A stretch of DNA of 64,000 bases from a virus: positions 1 to 64,000 of the IMG/VR virus record IMGVR_UViG_3300036761_001387; one strand, written 5' to 3'. Under the pieces are notes generated by a model. That model searched no databases and was not told the origin of the DNA. It saw only the letters and a program-made list of their open reading frames with translations. Each line of letters starts with the position of its first letter. The stretch's first letter is position 1. A program made the position numbers and the translations under genes. Shown here in pieces: positions 16,978-25,208 of the stretch.

Positions 16978-18138
16978 CTATCTCGGTTTCACGGTCGTCG
17001 ACGCGCCTTCCGTGTGATCCTCGCGACCCTGCTTGAGAATCGCGTCCTGAGCGGCCTGCTGCGCCGCCTGCTGCTGCGCGGCGAGCTGGGCGAGCGTCAT
17101 CAGGCCCTGCGCGCCCGTCGTCTTGCGCCCGAAGATGTTCTGGCCGAGATTCGTGAGCCCGCTGGCCGCCGTCGCGGCCTTCCCGATCTGCTGCGCGTTC
17201 TGTCCTGCCTGAGAAGTGATGCCGAACTGCTGCCGGTTCGCCGCGATGCCAGCGACGTCTCCGGTTCCCCTGAGCCCCGCCTCTTTCTGGCGCTCCCGCT
17301 CGTTGAAAATGTCGATCGTGTTTTTCCGCGCGGCGTCCGTCATGGCCCGCGAGGCGTCACGGGCGAGCCCGACGCCTGAAACGGCGCTCGCGAGCGGGTT
17401 ATTCGTCGACGCGGCGAGCCTCGAGGCCCTTTCGCGCTCGACGCTGAAGGGCGTAGCGGCCGTTTCGAGCGCGATCCCGGTCAGCGCCTGCTTCGTGGCA
17501 GCGTCGAAGCCGCCGTTTTCGATCATGTCCTGATATTTCTTCCTCAGGAGCGACTCGTCAGCGCCAGAAGTCGTGCCGTAGGTGCCCGTTTGCTTGTAGA
17601 GCGCCTGCTCCTGCGCGTTCGGACCGGAAGCGAGTTCCGCGAGGGTCTTCCCGGCCTTCGTGTCGTAGCCGCTTTCCGGGTTCGTGATGAATCCGCGCAG
17701 GACATCGAGGAGCCCGGGCGCGCCACCGGCCGCCGGAGCGGGCCCGGGCGCGGGGGCTGGCACCGGACCGCCAGCCGGAGCTGGCGGGGGAGTCTGTGAG
17801 ATGGCCGGAGCGGGCCCGGGCGCGCTCCCGCCGGGCACAGTCGCCGTGGTCCCGCCGACAGGGGGCCCCAGCCTCATGCTGACGCCCTTCGCGGGCGGGT
17901 TCGGAGGTGCGGTGCCGGGGCCGGGGGGCGGGGCGGGAGGGGGCGCCGCAGCCTGTCTCTGGGCTACTACCTCTGGCGGCCACTGATCCTGCGACGGCTC
18001 GGGACCGGGCCCCATCCACGCCCACTGACCGGACGTCTGCTTCTGCCAGCCCTGAGCGGAATTGGTCGCAGGGGTCGGGGAGGGACGCGGCTCCGTCTCT
18101 TCTGGATCGAGCTGATATCGGCTGACGTTGTACATCAC
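16978..18138 (-). CDS. Pro-rich virion protein
   Basis: 386 residues starting MMYNVSRYQLDPEE. Residues 60-150 are almost pure Pro/Ala/Gly (for example PAPAPGPAPAAGG), then a helical C-terminal half rich in Ala and Gln (AQLAAQQQAAQQAAQDAI). Likely a flexible linker or internal core protein of the virion, judged from position within the structural run. No conserved family seen. Confidence 0.55.
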   Translation of the reverse strand: MMYNVSRYQLDPEETEPRPSPTPATNSAQGWQKQTSGQWAWMGPGPEPSQDQWPPEVVAQRQAAAPPPAPPPGPGTAPPNPPAKGVSMRLGPPVGGTTATVPGGSAPGPAPAISQTPPPAPAGGPVPAPAPGPAPAAGGAPGLLDVLRGFITNPESGYDTKAGKTLAELASGPNAQEQALYKQTGTYGTTSGADESLLRKKYQDMIENGGFDAATKQALTGIALETAATPFSVERERASRLAASTNNPLASAVSGVGLARDASRAMTDAARKNTIDIFNERERQKEAGLRGTGDVAGIAANRQQFGITSQAGQNAQQIGKAATAASGLTNLGQNIFGRKTTGAQGLMTLAQLAAQQQAAQQAAQDAILKQGREDHTEGASTTVKPR

Positions 18139-18147
18139 ATCCTTCCT

Positions 18148-19323
18148 TTAGAAGAGGTACATCCAGTTCGCGTTGGTTGTACCGCCTCCACCACCAACGC
18201 CAACGCCGAGACGTCCGCCAACGCCGCCGCCGCCCGGACGCTTTATCCTCGGCTGCCTCGTGATCGGATCGACCTCGGTCTGGGTTTCGTCGGGCGGAGG
18301 CGTCGCCGCGCCGTCTGTCGGGCTGGGGGGACGGAAGAGCGACACCGCTGGCCGCCCCGCGCCGGGACCCGGATGCGCCGGGTCACCCGGGCCACCGCCG
18401 GCCGGAGGATTCGGAGGAACGTCCGGCGGCGCCGGAGGCGGCGTCGTGACGGGAGGGGTCGTCAAGGGCTTGTTCCCTGCCCCGTACAGAACGTCGTCGA
18501 AGATGTTCCCGAACTTGCTGGCGCCCGCCTGATGACCCTGCAGCGCGAGATCGAACGGACTCCCCGGCTGGATCTGGCCGGTGTCGCCGAGGTACGTCTT
18601 CGTGTTCTTCGACTGGCCCTTCGTGTAGCTCGTGCCGCCGAACAGGCCCTTGGCCGCGTCGAGCAGCGCCTTCATGGTGTCGCTGGAGGAGCCCTTGGAC
18701 GAGCCGCCGCCGCTGCTCCCGCCGCCGCCGCTCCCGGATGGCGTGACTGCTTTCGGGGCCGCCTTCAAAGGTTGTCCGGTGACCGGGTTGGTCACAACCT
18801 TCCCGTCCCTCGTGACCTGCCCCTTCTCGTTCACGCCCATCGTCCCCTCGTCGACCGGGCCCTGCGGCTCGTTCGCGTTTACCGTCCACTCGCCGGTCTT
18901 CGAATCGAGAGAATGGACCGTGCCCCACGCATCGACGTACTTGTATCCACCATCGGCGCCGTAGCCGTAGTATTCCTTCCCGGTGGGCGCGTCGTCTCTC
19001 CAGTTCCCCGTGTTCTCGTCGAGGTAGTGCTTCCCGTTCGCGTCCTCGTAGAAATAGAGGCCGTTTGGGTCATAACCATATCCGCCCCCGCCCGTGTCGT
19101 CCCCAAACACAAGCGGGTCCCCATTCTCGTCTACGTCGGGCAATCCTCCGGGAGTGTAGTCTCCCGGATCCCAGCCGATCGGCTCGTCGCCCGGCTGCCA
19201 TGGCCCGAAAATATCCCCCGGATCGCCGCCGCCGCCGGGATCTGGGTCCGTGAAATCAATCGGCCAGTCGCCGCCGCCGCCGGGATCCTCGTCGAGCCAG
19301 TCGCCTTCTTCGTTAAAGCCCAT
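18148..19323 (-). CDS. Gly/Asp-rich virion protein
   Basis: 391 residues; the ATG at 19323 (MGFNEEGDW) is chosen over one 16 codons upstream that falls deeper inside the previous gene. The N-terminal 110 residues are Gly, Asp and Pro (repeated DPGGGGDW/DPGGGGDP). Residues 105-175 form a WW-like repetitive stretch with YYGYGADGGYKYVDAWGT and HSLDSKTGEW. A Ser/Gly linker and a polyproline region follow, and the C-terminus ends in polyglycine. Probably an extended structural or fibre-like component. Confidence 0.55.
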   Translation of the reverse strand: MGFNEEGDWLDEDPGGGGDWPIDFTDPDPGGGGDPGDIFGPWQPGDEPIGWDPGDYTPGGLPDVDENGDPLVFGDDTGGGGYGYDPNGLYFYEDANGKHYLDENTGNWRDDAPTGKEYYGYGADGGYKYVDAWGTVHSLDSKTGEWTVNANEPQGPVDEGTMGVNEKGQVTRDGKVVTNPVTGQPLKAAPKAVTPSGSGGGGSSGGGSSKGSSSDTMKALLDAAKGLFGGTSYTKGQSKNTKTYLGDTGQIQPGSPFDLALQGHQAGASKFGNIFDDVLYGAGNKPLTTPPVTTPPPAPPDVPPNPPAGGGPGDPAHPGPGAGRPAVSLFRPPSPTDGAATPPPDETQTEVDPITRQPRIKRPGGGGVGGRLGVGVGGGGGTTNANWMYLF

Positions 19324-19807
19324 TTGCCACCTCCGCCCGCCAGTCCTCAAAGGTCTGGATGGCACCCGCACCGTGAAACAGTTCGTGGACTTCTCTGATC
19401 ACGGCACGCTGGTGCTCCCAGCCGCCGACGAGGAAGGCGATCATCCCCAGTACGCGCTCAAGCGCTTCCCTGTGGACGAACGCGAACATCTTCGTTTCTA
19501 CCTTATCTTCCGCGAGCCAGTCGTTGCTCGCGTCCCAGTACGCCAGAGCCGAAACGATCAGCGGCGTCAGGCTGTTGCTGTGCCGCCTGAAGAATGGGTT
19601 CCCCACGATCTCGACGAAGACCATCCCGAGCAGCTTCGCGACCGCCGCCGACCGCCGCCCGAGCGTGCCCGTGATCTCGGGCCTGTCCATGTCGACGATG
19701 TCGTCGGCGAGGTGCGAGGCATTGAAGAGCGAACTGATCAGAGCGGAGGCATCCCCGTCACCGCACCCCCACTTGGCGATCAGCTCGTGCTCGGGCGGTC
19801 TGGTCAT
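19313..19807 (-). CDS. Conserved-looking phage protein, head or tail associated
   Basis: 164 residues, globular and mainly helical (SALISSLFNASHLADDIVDM, LLGMVFVEIVGNPFFRRH). The domain looks compact and enzyme-sized but has no motif I can name. It overlaps its downstream neighbour by 11 bases and its upstream neighbour by one, and sits among structural genes. Confidence 0.5.
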   Translation of the reverse strand: MTRPPEHELIAKWGCGDGDASALISSLFNASHLADDIVDMDRPEITGTLGRRSAAVAKLLGMVFVEIVGNPFFRRHSNSLTPLIVSALAYWDASNDWLAEDKVETKMFAFVHREALERVLGMIAFLVGGWEHQRAVIREVHELFHGAGAIQTFEDWRAEVANGL

Positions 19808-20343
19808 CAGGGCTTGAAGGATCCGCCCTTCTTGAAGGGGCGGAATGACCGGCCGCCGCGAGAGAGGGGCTTGTGCTCCTCGTCGCTGTTCCGGAGGGAA
19901 TGGCCCTCCTCCCAGCTCAGACCGAGGGCCGGCTTCCGGCTCTCCTCGATCGCTTCGACTTCCTTGGACTCGCCAGCCTCGTGCGCGGGCGTCTCCTCTT
20001 CCTCGCTCTCGACGGGGCCGTACTTCGCGGTCTCGACCGTATCGGGGGGCTTCTCGCTCGAGTCACCGAACATGATCGCGTTCGGCCCCTCCTCGTTGTC
20101 CGATGTGTACGGCGAGGATTCCTGCTCGGCATTCTGCGGGGTGTCCTCGACGGCCGGCACGGTCGCGAATTTCCCGTGTTCCTCGGCGAGCGCATGGTGA
20201 TGCTCGGCCAGCTTCTTGTGGTGCTCCGCCAGCGCGGCATGATCTCCGTCGCCCTCGTCGTTTGGAGCATCGCCGACCGGGCCGCCCTTGTCCTTCAGGG
20301 ACTGCTTCAGGTACTCGCGGCGCTTCTTCAGGATCGGGAACAT
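19807..20343 (-). CDS. Acidic protein with His-rich heptad repeat
   Basis: 178 residues from an ATG at 20343 preceded by AAGGAGA; longer in-frame reading overlaps the upstream gene and is rejected. The segment LAEHHKKLAEHHHALAEEH (about 38-56) is three copies of a LAEHH-type helix repeat. The middle is strongly acidic and the C-terminus basic (RGGRSFRPFKKGG). Possibly a scaffold- or assembly-associated protein; this is inference. Confidence 0.5.
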   Translation of the reverse strand: MFPILKKRREYLKQSLKDKGGPVGDAPNDEGDGDHAALAEHHKKLAEHHHALAEEHGKFATVPAVEDTPQNAEQESSPYTSDNEEGPNAIMFGDSSEKPPDTVETAKYGPVESEEEETPAHEAGESKEVEAIEESRKPALGLSWEEGHSLRNSDEEHKPLSRGGRSFRPFKKGGSFKP

Positions 20344-20353
20344 CTCGTTCTCC

Positions 20354-21412
20354 TTATGAGGTGCCAGCGGCACCGGGCGTTTGGTTGATTGCGGCCGTGA
20401 TGGGCTTCTTCCGCGGATCGTACAGGTCAGCGCCCTGTTGCTGGGCCGTCGAACGCATCGTGCTGGGCCCACGCGCCCCGGTCGCCCATGCTGGCGGCGT
20501 GGGCGCCGAAGCGCCGGGCGCGCTGCCCTGCAGCGTTCCGGGATTCGTCGGCTTCGACACCGTGACGGCTGGATTCGTGGCCTGCACGGGGTTCGTCGGA
20601 GCCGTGTAACCCGGACCCGGCGTATAGGACATCGCCCCGCTGCCAGCCGGGGCCGTGGGCTGATTCGTCGCGCCGGCCACGGCCGTGTTCTTCAGCGTCT
20701 GGACGACGTTCGCGTTGTTCTGGATCGCCTCGGCCGGAGCGGCCGTGGCGGGCGGCACCTCCTGATCGACGATGGGCGTGGTCGAAGCCGAGGCATCCTC
20801 TTGTGTCCCGTACCCCAACGAGCCACCGGCCGTGGATTGCGCGCCAGCATCGCCGGCAGCGTTCGGCCCAGAGACGGCCGCGGGCTTGCCGCCGGTCGCC
20901 GTCGTCTGGTACTGCTGCATCTTCTGGGTCGCATAGTTCGGGTCGCTGGCGACGGACTGCTTAAGCTGATCCATCGTGCCGGAACCGATATTTGCGAAGC
21001 TGGTCTTCGCGGCATCGGCCCCGTTTCCCTTCCATGTCTGCCCCGGAGCCGAGGCCGGCATCGCGCCCCGCAAACCTTCATCGTGCTTGGCTTGAATCAT
21101 GTCCCATGCGGTTAGCCCCATGCTGTACCCGCTCTCGATGTAGTCGGCGTAGTATTTCGCCTTCTCCGCGGGCGTGCTCCCGGGGAGGTGGTCAATGGCG
21201 CTCATGGACGGCGAGGATGACGTCATCGCCAGAAACTTCAGGGGGTCGTTCCCGGCGCGCGCCATGATCTCCTGCGCGATAAGGGCGTCATAGCCGGCGC
21301 CCTGAACGGCGGCCCGCTGTTTACCCCAGCCGGTAGACGAAGCGCTGTTTGCGGCCGTCTGTGGACGGCCCTCCTGAGTCAGCTTTCGCCTCCGGTTGAT
21401 GACGTTGTACAT
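20354..21412 (-). CDS. Virion protein, paralogue of the 62698-63156 product
   Basis: 352 residues. Residues about 40-120 share DPLKFLAMTSS, HLPGSTPAEKAKYY and GLTAWDMIQAKHDEGLRG with the 152-residue + strand protein at 62698-63156, so the N-terminal domain is a clear paralogue. The remainder is low-complexity Ala/Thr/Pro-rich sequence. Preceded by a short spacer. Probably an internal or connector-associated virion protein. Confidence 0.6.
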   Translation of the reverse strand: MYNVINRRRKLTQEGRPQTAANSASSTGWGKQRAAVQGAGYDALIAQEIMARAGNDPLKFLAMTSSSPSMSAIDHLPGSTPAEKAKYYADYIESGYSMGLTAWDMIQAKHDEGLRGAMPASAPGQTWKGNGADAAKTSFANIGSGTMDQLKQSVASDPNYATQKMQQYQTTATGGKPAAVSGPNAAGDAGAQSTAGGSLGYGTQEDASASTTPIVDQEVPPATAAPAEAIQNNANVVQTLKNTAVAGATNQPTAPAGSGAMSYTPGPGYTAPTNPVQATNPAVTVSKPTNPGTLQGSAPGASAPTPPAWATGARGPSTMRSTAQQQGADLYDPRKKPITAAINQTPGAAGTS

Positions 21413-21420
21413 GGGGCCTC

Positions 21421-22074
21421 CTACCAGCCGCGGCCCGGACCTTTCCTCCTGCCGGGCGGCTGATTCGCCATCTGACGAAAACGCGAAGGGCCCTGCGGAG
21501 GAGGCGTGCCGGGAGCGGGAGCGCCCGGAGCGCCACCGGCCGTGGCCTGCGGCAGAACGCCGCCGGTACGAGGAGCAGCCTGCCCACCCGGAGCCGGTCG
21601 CCCGGCGGTCACGGCGCCGCCGCTCATCGCGCTCGGCCTGACGCCCTTGCCGGCCATCCCCGGCGTGTTCGCGCCGTAGAAGGTGTTGTCAACGGGCGGC
21701 TTGGGCGCATACGCGCTGGGGTCCGTGTGCCCATACGTTCCGCGGTTCGGATCGAACCCAAGATTCGTCGTGTCGATGCCGCCGGACGGCGAGTCGGACT
21801 GGTAGTCGGACTGGTAGATGGTTCCCGTCTGCGGCGGCGGCAGCACCATCTTCGCTCCGGGCTTGTTGTCGGGGGGGTCGATGATTTCCGTCTGCGGCGG
21901 CGGCACCATCTTCGCTCCGGGCTGGTTGTCGGGGGGCGTTGCCGGGAACGTAGACCATGTGTCTCGGTTCATCGGGTCGTACTTGGTCGTTCCCGGAACG
22001 TATCCGTCCGGGGCGTCGTTGGCGACGTAGGGCTTCCCCGTTTTCGGATCAATGGGCTGTGGAAGTGCTGGCAT
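21421..22074 (-). CDS. Pro-rich repetitive virion protein
   Basis: 217 residues. Tandem repeat near residues 45-75: PPDNQPGAKMVPPPQTE then PPDNKPGAKMVLPPPQTG, an exact-style duplication visible in the DNA as well. Opens MPALPQPIDPKTGKPYVAND. C-terminus basic. Disordered linker or fibre-like component; function unknown. Confidence 0.5.
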   Translation of the reverse strand: MPALPQPIDPKTGKPYVANDAPDGYVPGTTKYDPMNRDTWSTFPATPPDNQPGAKMVPPPQTEIIDPPDNKPGAKMVLPPPQTGTIYQSDYQSDSPSGGIDTTNLGFDPNRGTYGHTDPSAYAPKPPVDNTFYGANTPGMAGKGVRPSAMSGGAVTAGRPAPGGQAAPRTGGVLPQATAGGAPGAPAPGTPPPQGPSRFRQMANQPPGRRKGPGRGW

Positions 22075-22087
22075 GGTGTTCCTCCTA

Positions 22088-22423
22088 TTAGTCGTTGACT
22101 ACTTCCCAAGTGAAGGTGCTGTTGTCGAAGACGCTCGTGCTGCGAACGATGAAGCTGAACCCGGGGACGCGCTCGCTCGCGAGAGCCTCCAGCCGCGTGC
22201 CCGGGATCCCGATGGGCTTGAGGCACTCGAGGTGGATCACCGAGTCGGACAGCACTTCCGCGCTCTTCACGGTACAGACGCCGTTGATCAGCGTGCCGAC
22301 GCCCGTGGTTCTCTCGTCGATCAGCTCGTTGATCTTGTCGCGGATCTCCTGAAGGATCTGGTACAGGGCCGGATCCGTGTACCGCTCCGCGAGCTTCACG
22401 AGGGCGACGCGCTTCGTGCTCAT
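22088..22423 (-). CDS. Small structural protein
   Basis: 111 residues from ATG overlapping the upstream TGA (TGATG). Begins MSTKRVALVKLAERYTDPAL, a helical N-terminus, then a beta-rich C-terminal half (VCTVKSAEVL, GFSFIVRSTSVFDN). A compact protein of the size of tail or head-tail adaptor subunits, but no family is recognised. Confidence 0.5.
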   Translation of the reverse strand: MSTKRVALVKLAERYTDPALYQILQEIRDKINELIDERTTGVGTLINGVCTVKSAEVLSDSVIHLECLKPIGIPGTRLEALASERVPGFSFIVRSTSVFDNSTFTWEVVND

Positions 22424-23121
22424 CAGTTCGTCTTCCCGCGCCGCGGCCCCTTGGCCGAGGGCTGCAGCATCGCGAAGATCCGGCGGATGACGAACCACGC
22501 GTCCTTCGCCGAAGTCGAAATCCGGAGCCCGAGCGACAGTTCGTGCTCGTTCGAGCGCGTCTCGATGTCGTACCGCGGGACGGACTGGAGGCTCGGCATC
22601 TGGTGGCCCGAGTTCACGGCCACGGTCGTCCCGTCGGGTCGCACCCAGTAAATGCTCATCACGCCGGCGCCGCGCGCTCGCACGATGGCCGCCCCGAAGT
22701 CCGCAAATGCCACGTCGAGGCCGAACGGGGCCGTCTCGTACGTCGGAGTGATCGGGCCGTCGAAGTCGTACGTCTGGCCGGAGATCGGCGTGGCGAGGAT
22801 CCCGGCGGCGTTGAGCTGCATGGGCCGCGCCGATGAGGTCGTGAGGCACCAGCCTCCGTCGTAGGAAGGATTCGTGGCCGAGCCGAGGCCCGTCTGCGCC
22901 TGCGTCCCGAAGACGAAGTAGTCGCCGGTCGTCCCTGACGTCATCCTGACGACGAGGTTCGGATAGGTCCCCGTGTTGGCGTGAGGGCCGAAGAAGATCG
23001 TGAACCGTTGCCAGTTCGCCGTGACGGTCACGACCTGAGTCTGGATGCCCGTCCCCAGATTCGAGGACGTGAAGGTGACTGTCCCCGTGCCCGTCGACTT
23101 CCGGATCCAGATGGCGGTCAT
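22423..23121 (-). CDS. Jelly-roll (CBM-like) virion protein, N-terminally short
   Basis: 232 residues from an ATG at 23121 overlapping the upstream stop. It opens within a jelly-roll domain (AIWIRKSTGTGTV, then VTANWQRFTIFFG). The same fold in the 63160 gene has about 80 residues in front (its equivalent reads SIWMKATAPANVIV, TTSWQQFNVSFG), so the first half of the domain seems absent here. The C-terminal 130 residues are a separate beta-rich domain. It contains the right copy of the inverted repeat (22912-23010). Confidence 0.55.
   Translation of the reverse strand: MTAIWIRKSTGTGTVTFTSSNLGTGIQTQVVTVTANWQRFTIFFGPHANTGTYPNLVVRMTSGTTGDYFVFGTQAQTGLGSATNPSYDGGWCLTTSSARPMQLNAAGILATPISGQTYDFDGPITPTYETAPFGLDVAFADFGAAIVRARGAGVMSIYWVRPDGTTVAVNSGHQMPSLQSVPRYDIETRSNEHELSLGLRISTSAKDAWFVIRRIFAMLQPSAKGPRRGKTN
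22912..23010 (-). repeat. Right copy of the 99-bp inverted repeat
   Basis: Exact reverse complement of bases 1-99, lying inside the jelly-roll gene. Beyond this copy (below 22912) the gene continues into FGTQAQTG, whereas at the left copy the same coding frame continues into RKAPAPRKK. Two different exits from one shared stretch mark a recombination or assembly branch point. Confidence 0.95.
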
Positions 23122-23303
23122 TCTTTCTCCCTCTGTTCTTCTTCGCGGCACTCTATGAGGGTACGGACCTCTTCACGCAGTTCGAGTAGGAACTCATCAT
23201 ATTCGGCGAGCGTCATCCGTACCGGGTCCGTTGCCTTCGCAATGGCGACGCGGACCTCTTGAATGGCGGTGGTTTCGGGAGGAGCCTTGCGGGCGCGGGT
23301 CAT
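23118..23303 (-). CDS. Small charged helical protein
   Basis: 61 residues, MTRARKAPPETTAIQEVRVA then a long acidic helix (EYDEFLLELREEVRTLIE). Both ends are coupled by ATGA overlaps with neighbours. Longer in-frame reading upstream to 23732 runs opposite the lipoprotein frame and is rejected. Function unknown. Confidence 0.5.
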   Translation of the reverse strand: MTRARKAPPETTAIQEVRVAIAKATDPVRMTLAEYDEFLLELREEVRTLIECREEEQREKE

Positions 23304-23770
23304 TTCATTTCCCCGAGTCGATACCTCGCCACCATCTGATTCGAGCAGCCACCGAAGAGCCAGTACCAGTTCCGGCTTTCCCACCGCACCAGCGGCAGGA
23401 CGTTGTCGTGGTTGCTCATCGAGATCCGGATGTGGCCGTTCCTCTGGCTGGTGCTGCCCCACGCGCAGCAGGAGCCCACCTTGAAATCGCAGAGCAGCCA
23501 TTCGATGTCGGTAGGGTAGTCCGTCACGTCGGCCACGCCGGGGCAGGTTGCGAGCGCGTCGGCCCTCCCCTGCTGGGTCGCCTCGTAGACGAGGCTCGCC
23601 GGCGGGGGCTGCGTTCCCACCGGCGCGCAGTTGCCGCAGTCTTCGACGGGCGAGTTGCCCTCGGTGCAGCCGGTCAGGAGAAGCGCGAAAAGGAGAACCA
23701 CCACAACGAGCAGCACCGCAAGCGCGGGGCACAGCGAAGCGGCCGGGTCAAGGGAGCGTCTGTATTTCAT
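23300..23770 (-). CDS. Phage-encoded lipoprotein
   Basis: 156 residues. A basic start (MKYRRS), a hydrophobic core (LAVLLVVVVLLFALLLTGC) with lipobox LLTGC give a type II signal peptide with lipidated Cys at about residue 35. The mature part has ten or so Cys, suggesting disulphides outside the cytoplasm (CGNC, CDFKVGSCC). GGAGGTGG precedes the ATG. Surface lipoproteins on phages often block superinfection; here that is only a possibility. An o-spanin is less likely because of its size and Cys content. Confidence 0.65.
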   Translation of the reverse strand: MKYRRSLDPAASLCPALAVLLVVVVLLFALLLTGCTEGNSPVEDCGNCAPVGTQPPPASLVYEATQQGRADALATCPGVADVTDYPTDIEWLLCDFKVGSCCAWGSTSQRNGHIRISMSNHDNVLPLVRWESRNWYWLFGGCSNQMVARYRLGEMK

Positions 23771-23792
23771 CGGGCCACCTCCGTAGAAGAAC

Positions 23793-23822
23793 GCCCGGCC
23801 CCCCGCGAACGAGAGGCCGGGC
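23793..23822 (-). terminator. Probable terminator after the collagen-like gene
   Basis: Stem GCCCGGCC / GGCCGGGC (8 bp, loop 14 nt), eight bases after the stop of the collagen-like gene and followed on the - strand by GTTCTTCT. The U-run is weak, so this may be a partial terminator or a stabilising 3' hairpin. It separates two secreted-protein genes. Confidence 0.55.
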
Positions 23823-23830
23823 AGAATGCG

Positions 23831-25183
23831 TTACTGATTCGGGGCGAAAAGCGAGACGGCCGGGTTCGCGCAACTGAGCGTACACCACTTGCCGCCGTCC
23901 TTAACCTTGAAAGTCTTCGACCCGATGGCGATGGCCGTATTGCCGCCGCCGTCGTAGCTATCGAAGACCGCGATGACGTTGTTGTCGATCGTGACCGAGC
24001 ACCAGTTGTTCTGCGTGTTGAGTTCGCCCACGACGATATGCGGCGGCACGATGCAGGTGTGGCACTGCGGGCAGGCGCCGTCCGCGCCGTCCTTGCCGTC
24101 CTTGCCGTTCGCCCCCGGCTGACCCGGAGGTCCGACTGGCCCGGGTAAGCCTATGCCGGCCGGGCCCTGCGCTCCGGTATCACCCTTTACGCCTGCGACT
24201 CCTTGCGGTCCCTGAATTCCAGCAGCTCCGGGGTCTCCTTTGTCACCTTTCGGACCCGCTTCTCCTTGAGGTCCAGCGGGACCAAGTAAACCACGATCAC
24301 CCGCGTCGCCTTTATCTCCCTTTGGACCTGCCACCCCAGTTGCGCCAGTAGCGCCCGGATCTCCTTTCGGACCTTGGGCGCCCGGGTCTCCAGATACACC
24401 TTGAATTCCTTGGACTCCTTTTTCACCTTGGTCTCCTTTCTGGCCTTGGCGGCCCTGCTCACCTTGCGGCCCGATCTCCCCGCGCGCTCCGGCCGGTCCG
24501 GCCACGCCCGGCGTGTCGTCGGGGATGTAGTAGCCGAGGAGATCGACGAAGAGGTCGGTGTTCGCCGCGGCGTTGACGAGCGTGATCGAGTGCGCCTCGT
24601 CGAGCGCCACGTCGCCGGCCTGAACGTCGCCGAAGACCGTCTCGACCGGCGGAAGGTCGACGTGCCCGCCGTACTCGAGGAACAGCGGCAGGAAGCTGAA
24701 GTCTGCCGGGTAGAACACGGGGACGTACGCCGTCAGGAACGACAGCGCGCCCTTCGCGATGCCGTCGTTGATCGACCAGACCTGAACCTTGACGGCGATG
24801 GCGGCGTCGGGCACGGCCCAGCCGCAGGGGTTGGACTTCCCCTCGGGCAGGTGCGCCCGCACGTCGTAGGTCCGCGTCTCGCCCGCCTTCACGTCGTACG
24901 GCAGGCCGGTGATGGACCCGTACGGTGCGTCGAGGACGAACAGCGGGTACGTCGAGACGAGCCGGCAGGGTGTGATCTCGCGGAAGAGGACGCGATCGGC
25001 CGGGGCCGGTAGGCCGGTCTGGGACCGGACGAGGTGAGCCGCCGTCGTCAGGACGTCGGCGGTGTCTCCGACCACGGCCGGGGAGACGGGGATCGCGGGG
25101 TAGGTCGGGCTCGGCCCGATGTAGGTCTGCGCCGCCAGCGGAAGCGCCAGCGCGAGCAGGGCGAGGACGAAGAGTTTTTTCAT
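23831..25183 (-). CDS. Secreted collagen-like protein
   Basis: 450 residues from an ATG at 25183 ([19 protein letters not shown]), a clear Sec signal peptide; a longer in-frame start has no signal peptide. Residues about 20-240 form a beta-rich domain with [15 protein letters not shown], resembling the ITPCRLVDTR domain of secreted bacterial proteins. Then about 47 Gly-X-Y triplets with one break (GIGLPG), then a Cys-bearing C-terminal domain (CPQCHTC, CTLSCA). Collagen repeats form trimeric rods. A signal peptide on a phage fibre-like protein is unusual and suggests export to the host surface. The triplet region is less GC-rich than its flanks. Confidence 0.75.
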   Translation of the reverse strand: MKKLFVLALLALALPLAAQTYIGPSPTYPAIPVSPAVVGDTADVLTTAAHLVRSQTGLPAPADRVLFREITPCRLVSTYPLFVLDAPYGSITGLPYDVKAGETRTYDVRAHLPEGKSNPCGWAVPDAAIAVKVQVWSINDGIAKGALSFLTAYVPVFYPADFSFLPLFLEYGGHVDLPPVETVFGDVQAGDVALDEAHSITLVNAAANTDLFVDLLGYYIPDDTPGVAGPAGARGEIGPQGEQGRQGQKGDQGEKGVQGIQGVSGDPGAQGPKGDPGATGATGVAGPKGDKGDAGDRGLLGPAGPQGEAGPKGDKGDPGAAGIQGPQGVAGVKGDTGAQGPAGIGLPGPVGPPGQPGANGKDGKDGADGACPQCHTCIVPPHIVVGELNTQNNWCSVTIDNNVIAVFDSYDGGGNTAIAIGSKTFKVKDGGKWCTLSCANPAVSLFAPNQ

Positions 25184-25208
25184 AGGAACCTGCTTTCTTG
25201 TTGGTTGG

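Noticed and set aside
22400-23200. Inverted repeat as part of a diversity-generating retroelement
   Set aside because: There is no reverse transcriptase, and the two copies are identical with no adenine-specific changes.
24100-24470. Short regular repeats that could suggest a CRISPR array
   Set aside because: The period is nine bases (Gly-X-Y codons) inside one open reading frame; there are no spacers or conserved direct repeats.
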